A stretch of DNA of 64,000 nt from Pseudanabaena sp. FACHB-2040. GTDB lineage: Bacteria; Cyanobacteriota; Cyanobacteriia; Phormidesmidales; Phormidesmidaceae. The notes under the pieces were generated by a model. It made no database searches, was not told where the DNA came from, and saw only the letters and a list, made by a program, of their open reading frames with translations. Shown here piece after piece: positions 34,303-42,485 of the stretch. The DNA is taken from contig NZ_JACJQO010000005.1 of the NCBI RefSeq assembly GCF_014696715.1, positions 1,162,352 to 1,226,351 of the forward strand. Reading direction: 5' to 3'. How positions within the stretch are numbered: the stretch's first letter is position 1; each line of letters begins with the position of its first letter. Made by a program: the position numbers and the translations under genes.

Positions 34303-36579
34303 ATGAGTGCAGAGCCGATGACCCCGCTAGAGGTGTGGGCGGGAATAGAATGCACAGTAAATCGTGTTGGCGATAATTACAGTGACCAGCTGCAGCGCAA
34401 CGGTCATGACAATCGCATTGAAGATCTCGATTTATTTGCTTCGCTGGGCATTCGCGCTATCCGCTACCCGGTGCTGTGGGAGCGCACAGCCCCCAATGGT
34501 GTAGAGCAGGCCGATTGGTCTTGGGCTGACCAGCGACTAGAGCGGCTGCGCCAGCTCAAAATCTGCCCCATTGTGGGCCTGCTGCACCACGGCAGCGGCC
34601 CTCGCTACACCAGCATGGTTGACCCGCTCTTTGCCGAGAAGCTGGCCGAATATGCCGAGGCAGTTGCTACCCGCTACCCCTGGGTGAGCCACTACACCCC
34701 CGTCAACGAGCCTCTAACCACGGCCCGCTTTAGCGGCCTATATGGTCACTGGTATCCCCACGGCACAGACGATCGCACCTTTTTCCGCACCCTGCTGAAC
34801 GAGTGCCGCGCCACTGTACTGGCCATGCAGGCCATCCGCCGGGTCAACCCCCAGGCTAAGCTGGTGCAGACCGAAGACTTGGGCCACATTTTCAGCACGC
34901 CTCTGCTGGCCTACCAGGCTGATCTGGAAAATGAGCGCCGCTGGCTCAGCCTGGATCTGCTGTGTGGTCGGGTTAACCGCAACCACCCGCTCTGGAGCTA
35001 TCTCTGTAGCGGAGGAGTTGAGGAGGCTGAACTGCAGTGGTTTGAAGAAAACCCTTGCCCGCCAGATATTGTGGGCATCAACCGTTATCTGACGAGCGAT
35101 CGCCTGCTAGACGAGCGGCTGGAACGCTACCCGGCTCAGTTTCATGGCGGCAACGGCAAACACCGTTACGCTGATGTCGAAGCGGTGCGCGTCTGTGCCG
35201 ACGGCATCCCCTCACCCTATACGCTGCTCAAGGCGGTATGGGAGCGTTACCAGCTGCCTGTTGCCGTCACCGAGGTCCACCTAGGCTGCACTCGCGAAGA
35301 ACAGCTGCGCTGGATTAAGGAGGTGTGGGAGGCGGCCCATCAGCTCCGGGCCGAAGGTGTAGACTTGCGGGCCATCACTGCTTGGTCACTGCTCGGTGCT
35401 TTCGACTGGAACAGCCTGCTGACGCGGGTCGCTAACTTTTACGAGCCGGGAGTTTTTGATCTCAGATCACCCGAGCCTCGCCCCACTGCGATCGCACAGA
35501 TGCTGCGTCAATTAGCCCACGGTCAAAATTACGATCATCCCCTGCTAGAAGTTCCCGGCTGGTGGAAGCGAGACGAGCGGCTATTTTATCCCCCAGTACG
35601 CTCTGTAGGAACAGGGGAAGGTCTACTGTCTCTGGTTGAAGATACGACACCAGACGCAAGCGCTTTCGCCCCCACCTATAGACAAGTCACAGACACCGCC
35701 CCTGCAAGTTCCACCCATCCACCCACCCACCCATCTACCCCTTCACCCTTGCTGATCGCTGGAGCTACCGGCACCCTCGGACAGGCTTTTGCTCGACTAT
35801 GTGAAGTGCGGGGCATTCCCTATCGGCTACTGAGCCGACAGGAGATGGATATTACCAGCCCTGCGTCCGTCAAAGACGTTTTGAAGGAGCTGCGCCCCTG
35901 GGCAGTGGTGAATGCGGCAGGCTATGTGCGAGTCGATGATGCTGAGCGAGAGCCGGAGTTGTGTCGGCGGATCAATGCAGAGGGAGCCGCCATTTTGGCC
36001 GAAGCCTGCATGGAACAGGAAGCCTCCTACGTCACCTTCTCCTCGGATTTAGTCTTTGATGGGAACGAATCTGAGCCTTATGTTGAGAGCAGCGCCGTCG
36101 CTCCGCTCAACGTCTACGGCCACAGCAAAGCCGTTGCCGAACGTTGGGTTTTAGACAAGAACCCCTGCTCGTTAGTGATCCGCACCAGTGCCTTCTTCGG
36201 CCCCTGGGATGAGTACAACTTCTTGGCAGTGATGCTGCGATCGCTAGCCTCTGGCAACCCTTTTATCGCCGCTGAAGATGCGATCGTCTCGCCTACCTAC
36301 GTGCCAGATCTGGTCAACACCGCCCTGGATCTGCTGATCGATGGCGAGTGCGGCCTGTGGCACCTAGCCAATGCTGGGGCTATTTCTTGGGCTGCCCTAG
36401 CTCAAGAAGTCGCTGTTCTAGCCGGGCTTGACGCCTCTCAGGTTGTGGCCCGTCCCTCTAGTGAATTGGACTGGCTGGCTCCTCGGCCGACCTACAGCGC
36501 CCTCACCAGCGAGCGGGGAATTTTGCTACCCGAACTCGATCGAGCCATCGGCTGCTACCTCAACGAGCGCGTCTGTTAG
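34303..36579 (+). CDS. Fusion of GH1 glycosidase-like domain and RmlD-like sugar-nucleotide reductase
   Basis: Protein of 758 residues with two enzyme domains. Residues about 8-410 are a GH1 TIM barrel with acid/base Glu136 in TPVNEPLTTARF and a nucleophile candidate Glu324 in AVTEVHLGC. Residues about 483-757 are an SDR resembling dTDP-4-dehydrorhamnose reductase: GATGTLGQAF, DVLKELRPWAVVNAAGYVRV, and catalytic Tyr605/Lys609 in NVYGHSKAVAERW. A Pro/Thr/Ser/His-rich linker (about 466-482, STHPPTHPSTPSP) joins them. AGGAG precedes ATG 34303. It lies with glf and a glycosyltransferase, so a role in surface-sugar synthesis is likely. Fusions of this kind may exist elsewhere, but I cannot name a characterised one. 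Confidence 0.88.
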   Translation: MSAEPMTPLEVWAGIECTVNRVGDNYSDQLQRNGHDNRIEDLDLFASLGIRAIRYPVLWERTAPNGVEQADWSWADQRLERLRQLKICPIVGLLHHGSGPRYTSMVDPLFAEKLAEYAEAVATRYPWVSHYTPVNEPLTTARFSGLYGHWYPHGTDDRTFFRTLLNECRATVLAMQAIRRVNPQAKLVQTEDLGHIFSTPLLAYQADLENERRWLSLDLLCGRVNRNHPLWSYLCSGGVEEAELQWFEENPCPPDIVGINRYLTSDRLLDERLERYPAQFHGGNGKHRYADVEAVRVCADGIPSPYTLLKAVWERYQLPVAVTEVHLGCTREEQLRWIKEVWEAAHQLRAEGVDLRAITAWSLLGAFDWNSLLTRVANFYEPGVFDLRSPEPRPTAIAQMLRQLAHGQNYDHPLLEVPGWWKRDERLFYPPVRSVGTGEGLLSLVEDTTPDASAFAPTYRQVTDTAPASSTHPPTHPSTPSPLLIAGATGTLGQAFARLCEVRGIPYRLLSRQEMDITSPASVKDVLKELRPWAVVNAAGYVRVDDAEREPELCRRINAEGAAILAEACMEQEASYVTFSSDLVFDGNESEPYVESSAVAPLNVYGHSKAVAERWVLDKNPCSLVIRTSAFFGPWDEYNFLAVMLRSLASGNPFIAAEDAIVSPTYVPDLVNTALDLLIDGECGLWHLANAGAISWAALAQEVAVLAGLDASQVVARPSSELDWLAPRPTYSALTSERGILLPELDRAIGCYLNERVC
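35711..35748. repeat. CCACCCATC-type low-complexity tract encoding the fusion linker
   Basis: The tract (CCACCCATCCACCCACCCAC, then CCATCTACCCCTTCACCC) is the reverse-complement type of the intergenic repeats at 17168-17216 and 63120-63150. Here it is coding sequence and supplies the linker of the GH1-RmlD protein. Confidence 0.65.
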
Positions 36580-36609
36580 ATCCTGCAGTGGTGTAGCTAG
36601 TCCTTTTTT

Positions 36610-36710
36610 GTAGGTTGGTGTTGAGCTGGCGCTGGCGTAGCCTCTCCTTGGGAGATAACCCAACGAGCCCCTGAGCTTGTCAGGTTTTGCCGAGCCTCAA
36701 CCCGACCTAC
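36610..36710. repeat. Dispersed 101-bp inverted-repeat element, copy 2
   Basis: Left end GTAGGTTGG (36610-36618), right end CCGACCTAC (36702-36710; one mismatch to a perfect inverted repeat). It is the same length as copy 1 at 7656-7756, with the shared flank GCTAGTCCTTTTTT (36596-36609). Both copies sit just after stop codons. Confidence 0.8.
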
Positions 36711-36746
36711 AGCTATTTCAAGGGGATTTTTCACCCTAACTCTTGC

Positions 36747-37328
36747 CTATTCGAAAGAGGTTTCTTCTAGGGTGACGTCTTCGTATAAGGCAGTAAGAGT
36801 ATCTAAGAAGTCAACACTATTGAGGCGAAAACTGTTTGTCTCAATAGTGTAGTACTGCAGCACCCAAAGGCCCGCTTCGCTGCGGCGAAAGCACTCGACT
36901 CGCTGGTGGCGAGTGTTGATCAAAACATATTCTTGCAGGCTTTCTAGGAGTTGGTAATCGGCGAACTTATCGCCCCGGTCAAAGGCTTCTGTAGAGTCAG
37001 AGAGCACTTCGACAATTAGTTTCGGGAAGCGCTTGTAGTCCGAGGTTTCCTGATCACGGGGGTCGCAGGTGACCATTACATCAGGGTAGTAAAAGCGGTT
37101 GCGGGCTTCGATACGGGCTTTCATATCCGAGATGTAGGCTCGACAGCCAGTGCCCCGAACATGGCTCCGCAAGAGGGCAAAGAGATTGCCTGCAATGGTA
37201 ACGTGAGCATCGCTGGCTCCGGCCATCGCATAGACTCGGCCGTCGATGTACTCATGCTTGATGGCGCTTTGGGCCTCTAGCTGAAGATATTCATCGGGGG
37301 TAAGGGGAGGCTGAGGTGAGGCAATCAT
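36747..37328 (-). CDS. Uma2 family (DUF820) restriction-endonuclease-fold protein
   Basis: Protein of 193 residues. LTPDEYLQLEAQSAIKHEYIDG, the nuclease-like YYPDVMVTCDP and PKLIVEVLSDSTEAFDRGDK follow the family, including the D...ExL pattern of PD-(D/E)XK nucleases. Uma2 proteins are highly multiplied in cyanobacteria and their function is unclear. It is a single gene, with copy 2 of the dispersed repeat between it and the GH1-RmlD gene. Confidence 0.9.
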   Translation of the reverse strand: MIASPQPPLTPDEYLQLEAQSAIKHEYIDGRVYAMAGASDAHVTIAGNLFALLRSHVRGTGCRAYISDMKARIEARNRFYYPDVMVTCDPRDQETSDYKRFPKLIVEVLSDSTEAFDRGDKFADYQLLESLQEYVLINTRHQRVECFRRSEAGLWVLQYYTIETNSFRLNSVDFLDTLTALYEDVTLEETSFE

Positions 37329-37659
37329 AAGGGCCGTTGGAGTCAGGGATATGAGCAGTCAGCCTGAGAATCTTCGACGGTTAAAACTTTAGCCTTATGT
37401 GTTAAATGTTACTTGTCTTCGAGGATCGGATGAACTAATGTCGATCCTCATAGCTGCTGCAAAGCGGCTTGTCTTTCCCCGAAAACTGGAACTGACGCTA
37501 CCGGCAAGTGCAGCAACACAAACCGGCAGCTGACCCGAGACAGAAACAGCCTGTCGTGCGGGCTTCGCTTATTTTAGCGGCCCTGCTACTCGCAAACGTC
37601 TTTGGAAAAACCAGGATTCGGGGATTCCTACCCACAAACTCAAGAGGAATCCCCTGATC
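37329..37659. other. 331-bp intergenic region
   Basis: Between the Uma2 gene and the hypothetical gene at 37660. AT/GC composition is ordinary; no repeat, hairpin or ORF stands out. Confidence 0.35.
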
Positions 37660-37986
37660 ATGCTGCAAATTCAATATTTCCTGTCGGCTCCCCAGGCGTT
37701 TACCTGGCAGGAGGCGACCCAGCCTGCTGCGTCCCAAATTCCCCTGGTGCAGCCCCGGCGTAGGCGGCTGCGCCTGTATTTGGTGGGGTCTGATGGGGAT
37801 ACGCGGGGTGCGATGGTCAAAGACCGGCCCCCAAGGGCCATCGCAAGTCTCCATCACCTCGGCTATGCTGAGCAGTTTGAGTGGAGCCACGTCGTTGACA
37901 TTCCCGAAGGCGGTCTGCTGGTACGGCCCGACCCTGGCGACGTGCTCCGCTACCTTCAACGCTACCCATCGGTAAAGCCGCTGTAG
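37660..37986 (+). CDS. Hypothetical protein
   Basis: Protein of 108 residues starting MLQIQYFLSAPQAFTWQEAT, with an Arg-rich stretch (QPRRRRLRLYLVG) and a C-terminal PEGGLLVRPDPGDVLRYLQR. GAGGA lies 11 nt upstream. The opposite strand also has an ORF (37498-38022), but the plus-strand one has protein-like composition and a ribosome binding site. Family not recognised. Confidence 0.6.
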   Translation: MLQIQYFLSAPQAFTWQEATQPAASQIPLVQPRRRRLRLYLVGSDGDTRGAMVKDRPPRAIASLHHLGYAEQFEWSHVVDIPEGGLLVRPDPGDVLRYLQRYPSVKPL

Positions 37987-37996
37987 GGTCATGCTG

Positions 37997-38024
37997 GGAT
38001 GGGCACGCTTTGCTTTGCCCATCC
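37997..38024. terminator. Hairpin between converging genes
   Basis: Perfect 9-bp stem GGATGGGCA / TGCCCATCC with a 10-nt loop, between the hypothetical gene (plus) and marR (minus). It resembles the GGGATGGGCA-type palindromes repeated in cyanobacterial genomes and lacks a strong T-tract, so it may be a repeat acting as a terminator. Confidence 0.55.
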
Positions 38025-38038
38025 TACGGAACTGAGGG

Positions 38039-38500
38039 TTACATCTCTGTTTCGGCGGCGGCTATTAACCGCTTGAGCAGGGGTTGAAGCAGTTGGGCCT
38101 CTTCATCACTGATATGAGTTGCAAAGTGGGCGGCGATGGCTTCGCTGTAAACCGCCCACATCTGCTCCTGCATGGCTAGCCCAGCCTCAGTCAGCACCGC
38201 AAAGGTGCCTCGGCGGTCGTTTGGGCAGGATTGCCGACACAGCAGTCCTGCCCGCTCTAGTCGATCAACGAGACGAGTAAGGTTGCTGCGGCTCAGCAGC
38301 ACTTTGTCGGCCAGATCGCTCAACCGCAGGCGATGGTCGGGCGCTTCTTTGAGCGTATACAGTACGTCGTACCACTCCATAGACGGTAGATCGGCCTGGG
38401 CCAGCTTTTGCTCCATCCGCTCTAGCAGGCGGGTGTGGGCTGTTAGAAATAGTCGCCAGAGTGAACTTCTCAGGCTGTCTAGCGGGAGTTGAGTGCTCAT
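38039..38500 (-). CDS. MarR family transcriptional regulator
   Basis: Protein of 153 residues from ATG 38500. The winged helix is clear: LRLSDLADKVLLSRSNLTRL (recognition helix) and VDRLERAGLLCRQSCPNDRRG (wing with the Asp-x-Arg-x-Gly motif). It usually represses a neighbouring gene until a small aromatic or oxidant is bound. The divergent gene at 38633 and the two inverted repeats between them suggest the target. An upstream start at 38536 would lie inside one operator, so 38500 is preferred. No sensing cysteine pattern is certain (LLCRQSCPND has two). Confidence 0.9.
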   Translation of the reverse strand: MSTQLPLDSLRSSLWRLFLTAHTRLLERMEQKLAQADLPSMEWYDVLYTLKEAPDHRLRLSDLADKVLLSRSNLTRLVDRLERAGLLCRQSCPNDRRGTFAVLTEAGLAMQEQMWAVYSEAIAAHFATHISDEEAQLLQPLLKRLIAAAETEM

Positions 38501-38520
38501 AGTACCAGTATGCCGAAAAA

Positions 38521-38591
38521 GTAGTTGCACTTTCAACTACTGGGTGTTATTTTGAGTTTAGTTGCAAATGAAATTACTTCAAATGCAACTA
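38521..38591. promoter_or_regulatory. Candidate MarR operators in a divergent promoter
   Basis: A perfect inverted repeat GTAGTTG-CACTTT-CAACTAC (38521-38540) and a second TAGTTGCA-17 nt-TGCAACTA (38559-38591) share the half-site TAGTTG. They fill the gap between marR (minus) and the SnoaL-like gene (plus). Confidence 0.75.
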
Positions 38592-38632
38592 TACAAAGAG
38601 TCCTTAAACCCTGTTTCTTTTGGAGAATCACC

Positions 38633-39007
38633 ATGAGTACCGAACTGCAAACCGCAACTGATCTGAGAGCCGCTTTTGAAGATATCAAGCAGCTTTTCTT
38701 TCAAGGCAAAGCCCTAGAAGCCTTTGAAAAGTACTACGCCGACACCGTAGTCATGCAGGAAAATGAAGCTCCAGCCACCGTAGGCAAAACCGAAAACCGC
38801 CAGCGAGAAGAAGAGTTTTTCGGCAAGGTGACCGAGTTCCGGGGCGCAGAACTCAAGAGCGTAGCCTTTGGTGACAACGTCATCATCTCTGAATGGTTCT
38901 ACGACTACACCCATGCCGATTGGGGCGATCGCAAATACCACCAGGTATCGGTGCAGCGCTGGCAAGACGGCAAGGTCGTTCACGAGCGGTTTTATTACGG
39001 CGCATAG
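38633..39007 (+). CDS. SnoaL-like / NTF2-fold protein
   Basis: Protein of 124 residues from ATG 38633 (GGAGA 7 nt upstream). It has LRAAFEDIKQLFFQGKALEA, YADTVVMQENEAPATVGKTE, and a C-terminal VSVQRWQDGKVVHERFYYG, the one-domain alpha+beta cone fold of SnoaL-like polyketide-cyclase/isomerase relatives. Substrate unknown. It is probably controlled by the divergent MarR regulator. An in-frame extension from 38525 would run through the operators and is rejected. Confidence 0.85.
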   Translation: MSTELQTATDLRAAFEDIKQLFFQGKALEAFEKYYADTVVMQENEAPATVGKTENRQREEEFFGKVTEFRGAELKSVAFGDNVIISEWFYDYTHADWGDRKYHQVSVQRWQDGKVVHERFYYGA

Positions 39008-39008
39008 G

Positions 39009-39074
39009 TGGGATAGTGGGGTGGTGGGGTAGCAGCCTATTACGCACCCACCATCCCGCCTTCTCACTATCCCA
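39009..39074. terminator. Long hairpin between converging SnoaL-like and galK genes
   Basis: Outer 10-bp perfect stem TGGGATAGTG / CACTATCCCA, with an inner partly paired GGGTGGTGGG / CCCACCATCCC stem. It starts right after the plus-strand stop codon and ends just before the galK stop. No poly-T, so it may act as a bidirectional barrier rather than a classical terminator. Confidence 0.6.
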
Positions 39075-39078
39075 TCCA

Positions 39079-40140
39079 CTAGGGAACCAAAACACTCCCC
39101 TGATGCCCAGTCTGCCGATAGCGCTCCAAGGCAGACTTTGCGATCGCAACTCCCTCCCCAGCCTTCACTAGCGCTACGCAAGCTCCGCCAAACCCGGCTC
39201 CGGTGAGGCGTGCACCAAACACGCCCGGACTAGCCTGGAGAATGTCTACTAGCTGATCGAGCCCTTCCACAGAAACCTCATAGTCATCGCGCAGGCTGGC
39301 GTGAGAGGCATTCATCAGCTCTCCAAACTTCTGAGCAGACACGCCCTGCTTAGCCTGCAGCACTCGGCCATTTTCAGTGATCACGTGGCGGGCTCGTTGC
39401 TGCAGCGGTTCGGCTAGAGGTGCGATCGCATCTAAGTCAGTTACATCCCGCAGCGCTTTTACCCCAAGTTCCTGGGCGGCTTCTTCGCACTCAGCTCGCC
39501 GCTGGTTGTAGCCGCTGCCTGCCAGGGTGCGGGGGATGCCGCTGTCCATCACCACGATTTCTGCGCCTTCGGGCAGGGGCAGCAGCGCCCGTTCCAGGGT
39601 GCGTGTATCGAGAAACAGCAGGTGCTCGGCATCGGCCAAACTAGAGGCCATTTGATCCATGATGCCGCACTGCACGCCCGCATACTGCCGCTCGGCCTGC
39701 TGACCTAGCTGGGCAATTCGCACGTCGTCGAGATCGAGGCTGAGGAGCGATCGCAACCCTCGCAGCACAGCCACTTCTAGCGCGGCACTGCTCGATAGGC
39801 CAGACCCCATTGGCACTGCCGAAGTGACGTAGATATTCAATGGTGGCACAGCAGTGCCCTGCTGCTCCAAAACACGAATGCAGCCCACAATATAGCTGGC
39901 AAAGTCTTCTGGGGCGTCGTCGGTGGGAAGCAGGCTGATCTGCTTGTCTAGCTCCTGAGAATAGATATGGTGCTGTTCGTCGGGGCTAAGCCCCAGGTAA
40001 ACCGTTGTTTGCTGAGGAATGGCCGTTGGCAGCACAAAGCCATCGTTGTAGTCGGTGTGTTCGCCCAGCAGGTTGACTCGTCCGGGAGCACTGGCCTGAA
40101 CCTGGGGTTCTGTGTTGAAGATTTGTTGAAACGTTGTCAT
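39079..40140 (-). CDS. galK: Galactokinase
   Basis: Protein of 353 residues from ATG 40140. The GHMP motifs are present: APGRVNLLGEHTDYNDG (galactokinase signature), PMGSGLSSSAALEVA (ATP binding) and the C-terminal GARLTGAGFGGACVALV. It phosphorylates galactose at C1, the first committed Leloir step. It is the third gene of galT-M24-galK, 21 bp after the M24-like gene. A TTG at 40155 is a less likely start. Confidence 0.95.
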   Translation of the reverse strand: MTTFQQIFNTEPQVQASAPGRVNLLGEHTDYNDGFVLPTAIPQQTTVYLGLSPDEQHHIYSQELDKQISLLPTDDAPEDFASYIVGCIRVLEQQGTAVPPLNIYVTSAVPMGSGLSSSAALEVAVLRGLRSLLSLDLDDVRIAQLGQQAERQYAGVQCGIMDQMASSLADAEHLLFLDTRTLERALLPLPEGAEIVVMDSGIPRTLAGSGYNQRRAECEEAAQELGVKALRDVTDLDAIAPLAEPLQQRARHVITENGRVLQAKQGVSAQKFGELMNASHASLRDDYEVSVEGLDQLVDILQASPGVFGARLTGAGFGGACVALVKAGEGVAIAKSALERYRQTGHQGSVLVP

Positions 40141-40161
40141 TTGAGGGGTTTTCAAGTCGTT

Positions 40162-41247
40162 TTACCGGACCCACGGCACAGGACGCTTGCGCCCCTGTAC
40201 TTCAACGTGAGGCCAGTTGGGATCAAAGGTTAAATTTTCCAGGCTGCCGTCGTCGTGCAGCAAGAACGTGTCTTCAATCTTGGCCCCTCGCAAGCTGGGG
40301 TTCCAAGCCATGGCAATGGGGGCAGAAAGAAGATCGTCGGTGGTGGGGTTGGCGACTACTTCACGCGAGAGATAGCCGGTGGTGCCGCCTTGGTGGTGCT
40401 CTGCGATCGCATTGGCATAGCCCTGCTGCTCATAAGCCTGCTTTAGCGTGAAATAGACCTGATTCAACGGGGTTCCAGCCTGGCAAGCATTTAAGGCAAT
40501 GGCCTCGATTTCGCGGACCTGCTGGTGCAGCTGCTCGTGCTCAGGAGAGAGCGGGCTAAAAGAGACAAAGCGGGTCAGGTTGGCATATAGGCCAAAGCCA
40601 CGAGCGCAAAAAACCAGCATGGCTATCTGCCCTAGAGGTTCTGCCTTAGCCGTTGCATGGCGGTAGAGCGGCAGCCGCCGTTCCCCTGCCACCAGAGTCA
40701 GAGTGGGATGCAGCCCCCGAACCCATAGGGCGGCAGCGCCCGCTGCGGCTAGCTGGTACTCGGTCCAGTCAGGTTTAGCTTTAGATAGCGTTTGGGTCAT
40801 CGCCTCACTGGCCAATCGCCCCACTTGGCGGTAGCGCTCGATCTCGGAGAATAGCAGGGTGCGCTTGGCCTGCATCAGTTCAGGGGGCAGGGCAGCTTCT
40901 GCCTCAGTCGGCAGATCGCTCAAAACCTTGCCGTGGGTGACCGATCCTACAAACGCCTCACGTTGATCTGCCATTGCCCAAGGGTTCACTGCCCACTCAA
41001 AGCCAGTGGGCACCTCCTCATCCTGAAGCCGCTGGGCCTCAATTTCATCGGTCAAGATCCAGGCCCCGTCCAGGGTTATCAGCACCTCAGCCACGCCTGT
41101 TTCTGCTGCTAGCAGCACTGTGTTTGAGCCGCCAGCCGTGGCCCAGGCAAACCAGTCTGTTCCCCGCAGGCGCACACCTGTCGCTCCGGTATTGGCTAAC
41201 ACGGTTCGAACTAACTTCAACTTGTGGGTAACTTCTGCGGCGCTCAT
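40162..41247 (-). CDS. M24 (creatinase/aminopeptidase-fold) protein lacking metal aspartates
   Basis: Protein of 361 residues. An N-terminal creatinase-like domain (about 1-130) leads to a pita-bread domain. The usual metal aspartates in VxxDxG and GYxSDxTR appear as Cys214 (LVFCARGFG) and Asn223 (YANLTRF). His in AEHHQGGTTGY and Glu in GAKIEDTF remain. Loss of both aspartates argues against a metallopeptidase and for a creatinase-like or non-catalytic role. It sits in the middle of the galT-galK operon (ATGA overlap with galT, 21 bp before galK). The function in galactose use is not known. Confidence 0.82.
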   Translation of the reverse strand: MSAAEVTHKLKLVRTVLANTGATGVRLRGTDWFAWATAGGSNTVLLAAETGVAEVLITLDGAWILTDEIEAQRLQDEEVPTGFEWAVNPWAMADQREAFVGSVTHGKVLSDLPTEAEAALPPELMQAKRTLLFSEIERYRQVGRLASEAMTQTLSKAKPDWTEYQLAAAGAAALWVRGLHPTLTLVAGERRLPLYRHATAKAEPLGQIAMLVFCARGFGLYANLTRFVSFSPLSPEHEQLHQQVREIEAIALNACQAGTPLNQVYFTLKQAYEQQGYANAIAEHHQGGTTGYLSREVVANPTTDDLLSAPIAMAWNPSLRGAKIEDTFLLHDDGSLENLTFDPNWPHVEVQGRKRPVPWVR

Positions 41248-42344
41248 AGACGGACGGGCTCTTCTATTGTGATGGCAACGGCCTGCAATTCCTGGGCTTT
41301 CTCCTCGGGCAGGGCGTCATTGGCAAACATGCCTGCCGCTAGCTCTGTTCCCGCCAGGTACTTGAGCTTGTCGGGGGTGCGGTAAGGTGGGTAAAACTCG
41401 GCATGCAGGTGAAATTCAGGATGGGGCTGACCGTCGATGGGGGCCTGATACCAAGCCATCAGGTAGGGGAAAGAGCGGTTCCACAGTCCATCGTATTTAA
41501 GCGTGACGGTCTTTAAAGCCCTAGCTAGGCTGTGGCGCTGCTCATCGGTCAGATCTGCCAGCGTGGCCACAGGCTGAATGGGCGCAACCCAAACTTCGTA
41601 GGGGTAGCGGGCGCAGATGGGGACAAATGCGATCGCACTCTCATCCCGATACAAGATCCGCTGGTCATCGGCAATCTCCTGGTGGATCAAGTCCTGCAGT
41701 AGGCTGCGCTGGTGCTCACCGTAGTAGGTCTGCTGCTGCTCCAGCATCCGAGCAGGCACAGGCGGTACGAAGGGATAAGCGTAGATCTGTCCGTGGGGAT
41801 GGTGCAGCGTCACGCCCACCTCTACTCCCTTATTCTCAAAGGGCAGAACGTACTGAATTTGAGGAATCTCACCGAGGGCGCGAGTGCGATCGCCCCACAC
41901 CTCAATTAGCAGATCCAGGTGATCTAGCGGCAGAGCGCTGAGCGAAGTCTGCGGATCTTGGGTAAAGACCACCACCTCACAAGCCCCATTAGCAGGCAGC
42001 GTATCCACAATCAGATCTGGTGGATTGGCGGCCTGAGGCTGCAGCGAGGGAAAGCGGTTGTCAAACACCGCCACATCGTAGCGACCCTGAGGCAACTCAG
42101 TCGGCACCGCCGGATTGGTAGTCGGGGCCAGCGGATTGTACTCCGGCGGCGGCATAAAGGTGCGACCCTGGCGATGGCTGGCATAGGCCACCCACTCCCC
42201 CCGTAGCGGATGCCAGCGCAGATGAGGATTTGCCTGCACCGGCTCATTGCTAGGGCTAGGAGCCTCGATGTCGGGCTCAATGGGGAAACGGCTATAGAGG
42301 GTTAGTGCCCGTCCATCCGGTTTACGGAGTTTCTGAAAATGCAT
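41244..42344 (-). CDS. galT: Galactose-1-phosphate uridylyltransferase
   Basis: Protein of 366 residues from ATG 42344 (a start at 42401 would add 19 residues and is unlikely). The active-site HPHGQ in [16 protein letters not shown] and the N-terminal [20 protein letters not shown] fit GalT. The C-terminal HAEFYPP region carries further ligands. It swaps UMP between UDP-glucose and galactose-1-phosphate to form UDP-galactose. First gene of the gal operon; its stop overlaps the M24 start by ATGA. Confidence 0.95.
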   Translation of the reverse strand: MHFQKLRKPDGRALTLYSRFPIEPDIEAPSPSNEPVQANPHLRWHPLRGEWVAYASHRQGRTFMPPPEYNPLAPTTNPAVPTELPQGRYDVAVFDNRFPSLQPQAANPPDLIVDTLPANGACEVVVFTQDPQTSLSALPLDHLDLLIEVWGDRTRALGEIPQIQYVLPFENKGVEVGVTLHHPHGQIYAYPFVPPVPARMLEQQQTYYGEHQRSLLQDLIHQEIADDQRILYRDESAIAFVPICARYPYEVWVAPIQPVATLADLTDEQRHSLARALKTVTLKYDGLWNRSFPYLMAWYQAPIDGQPHPEFHLHAEFYPPYRTPDKLKYLAGTELAAGMFANDALPEEKAQELQAVAITIEEPVRL

Positions 42345-42485
42345 ATCGATCTGCCTATCTAGAGCCACGCCCAGCGGCAATAGAGGCAGTCTACAGCCCA
42401 ATTTGAAGCGTTAACCCCTATCAAAGGAGACATCCATATAGGGATTGCTTCGCTGCGATCGCACAACAGCGCAATATCAGCGACA

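Noticed and set aside
36747..37328. Uma2 protein considered as a restriction-modification or defence gene
   Set aside because: The family is widespread and multi-copy in cyanobacteria, and no methylase or defence partner is adjacent.
37498..38022. 174-codon ORF on the minus strand opposite the hypothetical gene at 37660
   Set aside because: Its start comes from a GGATGGGCA-type repeat (MGKAKRAHP), composition is Pro/Arg/Gly-rich and it is antisense to a better-supported ORF.
38525..38632. N-terminal extension of the SnoaL-like protein
   Set aside because: It runs through the two inverted-repeat operators, and a good ribosome binding site precedes ATG 38633.
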